Source: AWTP1-18 sp036504515 (GTDB lineage: Bacteria > Pseudomonadota > Gammaproteobacteria > Burkholderiales > Rhodocyclaceae). Taken from it: a stretch of DNA of 64,000 bases. The notes under the pieces are model-generated. The model saw only the letters and a list, made by a program, of their open reading frames with translations. It ran no database searches and was not told the DNA's origin. Numbering within the stretch: position 1 is the stretch's first letter; every line of letters begins with the position of its first letter. Location: assembly GCA_036504515.1 (NCBI GenBank), contig DASXVA010000009.1, forward strand, positions 248,001-312,000, written 5' to 3'. The translations under genes were made by a program, and so were the position numbers. Below are positions 59,748-64,000 of this stretch, piece after piece.

Positions 59748-60037
59748 GCGGCGGGGGCAGCAGAATAGGTGTAACAGGCCTTGGGGCAGACACGACCACA
59801 GGCACCGCAGCCGATACAGTCTTCGCCGTTGGAAATGGTCATGACCATGGTTTGATCATCGTCATCCACGTCGTCATCGGATTCCATGCCTTCGCCGCGC
59901 TCGACCAGATCAAGCACGTCGCGGGGGCAAACCTTGTAGCAGCGGCCGCAACCGATGCATTTCTTGGGGTCGAGGAAAGTGGCGAATTCGGGGGTCCATT
60001 CGGTACCACCCTTGGTCCTGCCGGTGATGTTGGCCAT
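59744..60037 (-). CDS. fdxB: nif-specific ferredoxin III (FdxB)
   Basis: The 97-residue protein has two 4Fe-4S motifs: C27-x2-C30-x2-C33-x3-C37 (CIGCGRCYKVCP) and C74-x2-C77-x2-C80-x3-C84. An acidic segment at 51-61 (ESDDDVDDDDQ) lies between them. FdxB is expressed with nif genes and is a candidate donor for cofactor synthesis. AAAGGAT precedes the ATG at 60037. It sits downstream of the CCE_0567-like gene in the same operon, as in Rhodobacter and Azotobacter-type clusters. Confidence 0.92.
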   Translation of the reverse strand: MANITGRTKGGTEWTPEFATFLDPKKCIGCGRCYKVCPRDVLDLVERGEGMESDDDVDDDDQTMVMTISNGEDCIGCGACGRVCPKACYTYSAAPAA

Positions 60038-60042
60038 GATGT

Positions 60043-60252
60043 TTATCCTTTCTGAGCTGCACTGAGACGTGCCGTGGCTTCCGCCCAAAGCTTGCACGCA
60101 TCGTAGGTTTCTTGAGAAATGGCGGGAAGTTTTTCGTAAGCGGCAGGCAGGCTGTCCTCGATCAGGTCGTGGAGGACCGAAGCCTTTTCCGTGGCAATGC
60201 GCTTGAGTTTTTTGACCTCCTTATCGAGGTCCTTCAGTTCTTCTTCACTCAT
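60043..60252 (-). CDS. CCE_0567-family (DUF683) nitrogen-fixation protein
   Basis: The 69-residue helical protein is MSEEELKDLDKEVKKLKRIATEKASVLHDLIEDSLPAAYEKLPAISQETYDACKLW followed by a short tail. The heptad pattern in residues 5-35 predicts a coiled coil, as in the structurally studied small CCE_0567 protein of cyanobacterial nif clusters. It binds metal there, but its role is unknown. I chose the ATG at 60252; an earlier in-frame start would add nine residues. Confidence 0.85.
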   Translation of the reverse strand: MSEEELKDLDKEVKKLKRIATEKASVLHDLIEDSLPAAYEKLPAISQETYDACKLWAEATARLSAAQKG

Positions 60253-60295
60253 GACAGTTCCAGTCAAAAATCCGGACAAAGTCCGCTAATCAGTA

Positions 60296-60361
60296 CCCCC
60301 GCTGGCGGGGGATTGGGAGAGGGGCTTTTGCTTAATGAGTTTTGAGCAAAGCTCGAAACTC
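60296..60361 (-). repeat. two hairpins between DUF269 and CCE_0567-like genes
   Basis: CCCCCGC-TG-GCGGGGG (60296-60311) and GAGTTTTGAGC-AAA-GCTCGAAACTC (60337-60361) are stems within the nif operon; the second overlaps the DUF269 stop codon. They could partially terminate or protect the message and set protein ratios. Confidence 0.7.
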
Positions 60362-60821
60362 AGAGACCAGCCACTTCGGAGTGCTTGCCGATCAATTCGA
60401 TGGCAACCGCCAAATACTTATCAGCCTCATCCTTCATCTTGGACACGCTTTCAAAGCTGAAGCGGTGCATGTCGCGCAGGGTCTTGTCCATCACCACCAG
60501 CTTGCCGACGATGATCAGGGCACGGCCGAAACCTTCGTGGGTGATCTGGATAAAGGGCACGGCCATCTTGCCGCACTCGCCTTCGATCAGGACGGCAATG
60601 GCGTTGTAGAAGGCCTTGACGCGGGACAGCAGGATGTCGTCGGGGTCGCCGATGATGGGGATTTCGCGCTTCTGTTCCTTGGTCAGGATGAAGGGAGCGA
60701 GAATTTCTTCGATGGGCTTACCGTCCCACTGACCGTAGCTGTCCAGGGCGCGGGTTTGACGGCTGATTTCCTTGGCGAAGGCGGTGGTGTAGATGGGATC
60801 TTGTTCTGCTGGGGCGTTCAT
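60360..60821 (-). CDS. NifX-associated nitrogen fixation protein (DUF269)
   Basis: The 153-residue soluble protein matches the family of nifX-linked proteins (orf5-like, DUF269) with the words YTTAFAKEISRQTRALDSYGQWDG, KREIPIIGDPDDILLSRVKAFYNAIAVLIE and HRFSFESVSKMKDEADKYLAVAIELIGKHSEVAGL. It follows the RseC-like gene by 20 bp. Family members are conserved in most diazotrophs but their biochemical role is not established. GGAG lies before the ATG at 60821. Confidence 0.9.
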   Translation of the reverse strand: MNAPAEQDPIYTTAFAKEISRQTRALDSYGQWDGKPIEEILAPFILTKEQKREIPIIGDPDDILLSRVKAFYNAIAVLIEGECGKMAVPFIQITHEGFGRALIIVGKLVVMDKTLRDMHRFSFESVSKMKDEADKYLAVAIELIGKHSEVAGL

Positions 60822-60841
60822 GGTGGTGTCTCCGGGTTGAA

Positions 60842-61264
60842 TCAAAGGGAAGGATGGGATGTGGAAGTCGGTTCGCAGTAAGCCGTCACCAGGCTGGGCA
60901 TCAGCTTGCTGGCGACGCGCACCAGGGCCAGGCCGATGATCAGGCCGCCGAACAGACCGCCCGCTGCGGCAGCATCGCCACCGGAGGCAAAGAGCACGGT
61001 GCCGAGAATGGTGGTCAGGGTCGGCAGCAGATAAGCGATCAAAGCACCGGTATGAAAGCCGCCGGTAGAGACGGACACGGTGACCTGGTCGCCGGTGCGG
61101 GCGTAGAGGGGCGCATCCATGGAAACGATCTGGGTGCGGCCCTGCTCCTGGCTGCTGTTGCAGCTTTTCTTCGAGTTGCAGCTGGTACAGGCTGTGGTCT
61201 GGGCCAGTTCCACATCGGCGCGGCCGTCGTGGATGGCGATGATGCGTCCGGTGGTTTCGATCAT
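60842..61264 (-). CDS. RseC/MucC-family membrane protein in the nif operon
   Basis: The 140-residue protein has a cytoplasmic cysteine knuckle C26-x2-C29-x5-C35 (ACTSCNSKKSC) and two membrane helices (about 75-95 and 100-120), the pattern of RseC, a SoxR-reducing/Rnf-associated protein. It starts at the ATG at 61264 that overlaps the nifX stop as ATGA. RseC proteins usually accompany Rnf electron-transport genes. Here it lies inside a nitrogenase operon, so a role in electron supply to nitrogenase is plausible. Confidence 0.85.
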   Translation of the reverse strand: MIETTGRIIAIHDGRADVELAQTTACTSCNSKKSCNSSQEQGRTQIVSMDAPLYARTGDQVTVSVSTGGFHTGALIAYLLPTLTTILGTVLFASGGDAAAAGGLFGGLIIGLALVRVASKLMPSLVTAYCEPTSTSHPSL

Positions 61265-61680
61265 TCTTCCCACCCTTCTTCCGCCATTTTGTCGAAACGG
61301 CTGTCGTCACCGGTCTGCTTCTTCACGGCCTTGTCCACCCAGGGAATGCCACCGTCCTTGATGGCGCGGCGCAATTGGTTGAGGGTGGGCTCTATGGGTT
61401 CTTCGTCGTCGAGCCGGATCGGCTGCACGCCGGCAGCCAGTAACTGACGCACGGCAGAAGCCCCGGCGGCGAGGCAATACACTGCGGCGCAACCGGACAG
61501 GGTCTGAATCTTGGCGGGCAACTTGTTCTCGTTGCCATCCATGGTTTCCGGCGGGAATTCGATTACTTCCAGCAGTTGGGCGCGGGCTTCGTCAAGGGAG
61601 TAGATGACGAAGCCTTCGGTGGCACCGAAATGCTGGTTGATGGTTTCCCGGTCATTGGAGGCAAAGGCCACTTTCAACAT
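61261..61680 (-). CDS. nifX: NifX, FeMo-cofactor carrier protein
   Basis: The 139-residue protein binds the NifB-cofactor during FeMo-co synthesis. The NifX/NafY-type fold is visible in MLKVAFASNDRETINQHFGATEGFVIYSLDEARAQLLEVIEF and SGCAAVYCLAAGASAVRQLLAAGVQPIRL. A GAGGAGG site lies eight bases before the ATG at 61680, and the nifN stop is 14 bases upstream. A longer upstream in-frame extension overlapping nifN is rejected. It is coupled to the RseC-like gene through an ATGA overlap. Confidence 0.93.
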   Translation of the reverse strand: MLKVAFASNDRETINQHFGATEGFVIYSLDEARAQLLEVIEFPPETMDGNENKLPAKIQTLSGCAAVYCLAAGASAVRQLLAAGVQPIRLDDEEPIEPTLNQLRRAIKDGGIPWVDKAVKKQTGDDSRFDKMAEEGWEE

Positions 61681-61693
61681 GGAAGGGGCCTCC

Positions 61694-63142
61694 TCAGTGG
61701 CTGACCAGGCCAGGGCCAGGCGCCGCGACGTTGGCAACGGGGGCGCTTCCGGCTGTGCTTGCTGCGGAAGGGGCTCCGGTTGTTTCGTGCTGGCGGGGTC
61801 CGTCGGCCCAGTAGAGGGATCGGTAGGGTTGGGCGTCATGATGATGTCCCAGGAAAAGGTTGGCCAGATCGAACAGGGCCTGTCGCGCACCGCGATAGCC
61901 CACCCAGGTGCGCGCATAGCCGCCCACCCAGTCGTACTGCGGGAAGCCTGCCCGCAACAGGGGCACACCCAGGCGTTCGGCAGCCTGGGCAGCGTGGGAA
62001 TTGGAAATGATTAGTTGCACCTTGCCGGCCCGGGCCATGTTTTCCATGTCTTCCAGGTCGCCGATACGGACTTCGGCACAGGGCATGGCTTCCAGCACCT
62101 CGGCCTTGGCCGGGGTGACGGCGGCCACGATCTGGGCGCCGACGCCGGTCATGAACTGGCCGAGGGCCACCAGCAAATCGGGATCGGCGGCAATGGCGAC
62201 GCGGTAGAAGCCGGTCATGAAGTGGGTATCCACCATAGCGTCCTGCAACTGGGCGCGCTGGCGGTCGATGCGTTCGGGCACGGGGATGCCACTGATTTCG
62301 GCCAGGGCCATGGTGAAGGCATCGCAGGCATCAAGACCCATCAGGTGGTCGAAGCGGTAGTCCGGCACATGGGTGCGGGCCCGCAGCAGATCGGCCGCCT
62401 TGTGCAGGGAACGGCCCACCACCAGGGTGGCGGCGGATTCGCCCATGGATTCGATCTCGGCCCGGGGCGTGCCGCCCAGCGTTAGCGGCGTGGTTTCCTG
62501 GTCCACCAAATGGCCGTCCAGGGAGTCGCCGATGTCCGGCACCATCACCGGGCGCAGGCCGAAAGCTTCGACCCATTCCTTGATGGCTTCGGTATCGCCG
62601 GGAGTCAGCATGCTGGAGGCCAGCACGTTGACCTGCTTCTTGCGCCGACCGGCGTTGCGGGATTCGGGAATCAGCACGTCGATCAGGGACTCCATGGCCA
62701 GGGCATAGCCCGATTCCAGGCAGCCACTGAAGTCCGGCGTATTGACCGGGACCACGGCGATTTTGTCGAACTGGGGACAGCGTTCGCGGAATTCCTTGAC
62801 CAGGCGCTTGATGTCCGTGCCCTGGGTTTCCGACAGGCCGGTGGTGGGCAGGCCGATGATGTCCGGGCTGTTTTTCTCGCAGATGACCTTGAGGCCTTCG
62901 ATCACGTTCTCGTCGGCGTTCATGACCGTGGACACCTGGTCCATGGCGGTGGTCTGGAGCGGAATCGGCTCGCGGAAATGGCGCACGAAAAACACTTTGC
63001 CGAAGGCTGTACAGCCCTGGGAGCCATGGAGCATGGGGATGGCGTTTTTCAGCCCGAGAAAGGCTAAAGAAGCCCCGATAGGCTGGCTCGCCTTGAGGGG
63101 ATTCACCGCCAGGGGTTTCGCGCGTTTGAGAACTTCGGCCAT
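61694..63142 (-). CDS. nifN: NifN, FeMo-cofactor scaffold subunit
   Basis: The 482-residue protein is the beta-like half of the NifEN scaffold. The conserved N-terminal cysteine C44 in HGSQGCTAFGKVFFVRHFREPIPLQTTAM is present, with DENVIEGLKVICEKNSPDIIGLPTTGLSETQG, characteristic of NifN. The 40-residue C-terminal tail is Ala/Pro/Thr-rich. It is the first gene of its operon, behind a -24/-12 promoter. nifE, normally immediately upstream, is not there: the next gene is a divergent DedA gene. Confidence 0.95.
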   Translation of the reverse strand: MAEVLKRAKPLAVNPLKASQPIGASLAFLGLKNAIPMLHGSQGCTAFGKVFFVRHFREPIPLQTTAMDQVSTVMNADENVIEGLKVICEKNSPDIIGLPTTGLSETQGTDIKRLVKEFRERCPQFDKIAVVPVNTPDFSGCLESGYALAMESLIDVLIPESRNAGRRKKQVNVLASSMLTPGDTEAIKEWVEAFGLRPVMVPDIGDSLDGHLVDQETTPLTLGGTPRAEIESMGESAATLVVGRSLHKAADLLRARTHVPDYRFDHLMGLDACDAFTMALAEISGIPVPERIDRQRAQLQDAMVDTHFMTGFYRVAIAADPDLLVALGQFMTGVGAQIVAAVTPAKAEVLEAMPCAEVRIGDLEDMENMARAGKVQLIISNSHAAQAAERLGVPLLRAGFPQYDWVGGYARTWVGYRGARQALFDLANLFLGHHHDAQPYRSLYWADGPRQHETTGAPSAASTAGSAPVANVAAPGPGLVSH

Positions 63143-63177
63143 GGCATCAGTCCGGGTGTCGGGATTACCTTGATCCG

Positions 63178-63193
63178 TGCAAGGTTTGTGCCG
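63178..63193 (-). promoter_or_regulatory. sigma-54 (-24/-12) promoter of the nifN operon
   Basis: Read leftward it is CGGCACAAACCTTGCA, matching the sigma-54 consensus at all but one or two positions, with ten bases between GG (63192-63191) and GC (63180-63179). The expected start, near 63167, leaves about 25 nt to the nifN ATG. Confidence 0.85.
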
Positions 63194-63234
63194 TTGGCTA
63201 AGTGACTGTTATTTAAAGAGAGCAGGGTGGCGAT

Positions 63235-63250
63235 TGTATGAAGTGCGACA
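63235..63250. promoter_or_regulatory. NifA upstream activator sequence for the nifN operon
   Basis: TGT (63235-63237), ten bases, ACA (63248-63250): the NifA motif, about 75 bp from the predicted start. Confidence 0.8.
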
Positions 63251-63370
63251 GAGCCCGGCGACAAGGAAATAGTCTGGCCGGAGCAAAGGGCGCGCCTGTC
63301 TTGCTTGCCCGGAAGGGTTGGGACGCCGCCCCAGGCAACAAAGTTGAGCGGGGCCGTTAAACTCGACCCC

Positions 63371-64000
63371 ATGCAAAACATTCTTTCCCTCTTCGCTGAG
63401 CATGGCCTGTGGGCAGTTTTTGTCGGCGTTTTTATCGAACAGCTCGGAGCGCCGGTGCCGGCCTTGCCTTTTCTTTTGCTGGCCGGTGCGGCGGCAGCCA
63501 GTGATGGGGTCTTTGCGGTGAAGGCTTTGGCCCTGGCTTGCCTGGCGTCGATGCTGGCCGATTCCCTCTGGTTTTTTGCCGGGCGCCGCTACGGTCGTCG
63601 GGTGCTGACCTTGCTCTGCCAGATTTCCATTTCCCCGGACAGTTGCGTGCGTCAGAGCGAGGTGAGTTTTGCCCGACGCGGGCTGGCCACCCTGGTGGTT
63701 GCCAAGTTCGTTCCTGGTTTGTCTACCCTGGCACCGCCTTTGGCGGGAGCCCTGGGCATGGCGGCATCGTCTTTCGTTCTGTTCAATCTGGCGGGGACGG
63801 CCCTGTGGGCGGGCTGCGGTATTGCCGGCGGTGTGTTGTTCCACGACCAGATCGGCTATCTGATGGCCATCCTCAGCGACTTCGGTAGTTTTGCCCTGGG
63901 TGTTGTCGGCGCGCTGTTGGGGCTTTATGTCGTGCTGCGGGTCTGGCGTCGCCGTCGTTTGGCCCAGGTGATGGACAGCCTGCCCCGGGTTCATCCCGAG
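63371..64000 (+). CDS. DedA family membrane protein, N-terminal part
   Basis: The gene starts at the ATG at 63371 and is open to the right edge (210 codons), so the end is not seen. Reading MQNILSLFAEHGLWAVFVGVFIEQLGAPVPALPFLLLAGAAAA and later GRRYGRR, AKFVPGLSTLAPPLAGALGM are DedA/SNARE-associated family signatures with about four to five membrane helices. The family has flippase/membrane-potential roles. In some relatives a rhodanese domain follows; the sequence stops too early to see it. It is divergent from nifN and shares the 228-bp intergenic region. Confidence 0.9.
   Translation, partial: MQNILSLFAEHGLWAVFVGVFIEQLGAPVPALPFLLLAGAAAASDGVFAVKALALACLASMLADSLWFFAGRRYGRRVLTLLCQISISPDSCVRQSEVSFARRGLATLVVAKFVPGLSTLAPPLAGALGMAASSFVLFNLAGTALWAGCGIAGGVLFHDQIGYLMAILSDFGSFALGVVGALLGLYVVLRVWRRRRLAQVMDSLPRVHPE

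Noticed and set aside
61681..61968. N-terminal extension of nifX overlapping nifN
   Set aside because: A GAGGAGG site directly precedes the internal ATG at 61680 and the family starts there.
1..64000. CRISPR arrays, rRNA, tRNA, complete insertion sequences or prophage genes
   Set aside because: I looked for short regularly spaced repeats, T-loop words such as GGTTCGAATCC and transposase or integrase motifs and saw none.

Overview
The window is a high-GC, densely coded bacterial chromosome segment. The gene set suggests a diazotrophic betaproteobacterium of the Rhodocyclales (Azospira/Dechlorosoma-like). That assignment is inferred from the nif gene order, the FtrABCD-type iron system, the single-permease Lol exporter and overall codon style; no rRNA or tRNA gene is present to confirm it.

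Layout. 0-4 kb: a methyltransferase-like fragment, the tRNA hydroxylase TrhP (YegQ), an AT-rich DUF4145 gene that looks imported, and a flavin amine oxidase. 4.4-7.3 kb: tsaB-rimI-uracil glycosylase-CDF exporter operon with overlapping stops and starts. 7.3-12.4 kb: membrane protein, MFS carrier, azoR-pirin pair divergent from a LysR regulator, two small unknowns. 12.5-17.3 kb: recJ with a phosphoglycerate-mutase-like partner, then lolCD divergently. 17.6-22.4 kb: a five-gene ferrous-iron uptake operon (P19-like FtrA, porin, cupredoxin FtrB, FTR1 permease FtrC, polyferredoxin FtrD) behind a Fur-box-like site. 22.4-36.3 kb: GST, K+ channel, ComEC, a GGDEF/EAL protein, a MASE1 hybrid kinase, ABC-F ATPase, rlmJ and a pseudouridine synthase. 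36.4-38.8 kb: radical SAM protein, DUF3820 and YciH. 38.9-45.1 kb: a LysR-controlled carbonyl/alcohol metabolism cluster (YqhD-like ADH, AKR, cupin, SDR, MFS) containing a broken SDR copy. 45.2-51 kb: M29-like protein, a lipoprotein cytochrome c', arginase and PutA. 51.4-56 kb: MASE3 hybrid kinase overlapping an HD-GYP response regulator. 56-63.2 kb: nitrogen-fixation genes. 63.4 kb to the end: a DedA-family gene that runs off the edge.

The nif region is two leftward transcription units. One is nifN-nifX-rseC-like-DUF269-CCE_0567-like-fdxB-two unrecognised genes; the other is iscA(nif)-nifU-nifS. Each is preceded by a -24/-12 sigma-54 promoter with exact GG-N10-GC spacing and an upstream TGT-N10-ACA NifA site. 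The gene order resembles the Azotobacter vinelandii nifENX-orf5-orf6-iscA-nifU-nifS block, but nifE and nifV are not adjacent here.

The most unusual non-coding structure is a pair of ungapped, about 123-nt intergenic repeats at 4.1 and 47.1 kb. Each is bracketed by TGAA/TTCA dyads and contains a tiny conserved reading frame. Others are a 226-bp-period repeat with DnaA-box-like sites at 33.9-34.3 kb, a pair of palindromes between convergent genes at 17.4-17.5 kb, REP-like hairpins, and strong hairpins inside the first nif operon.
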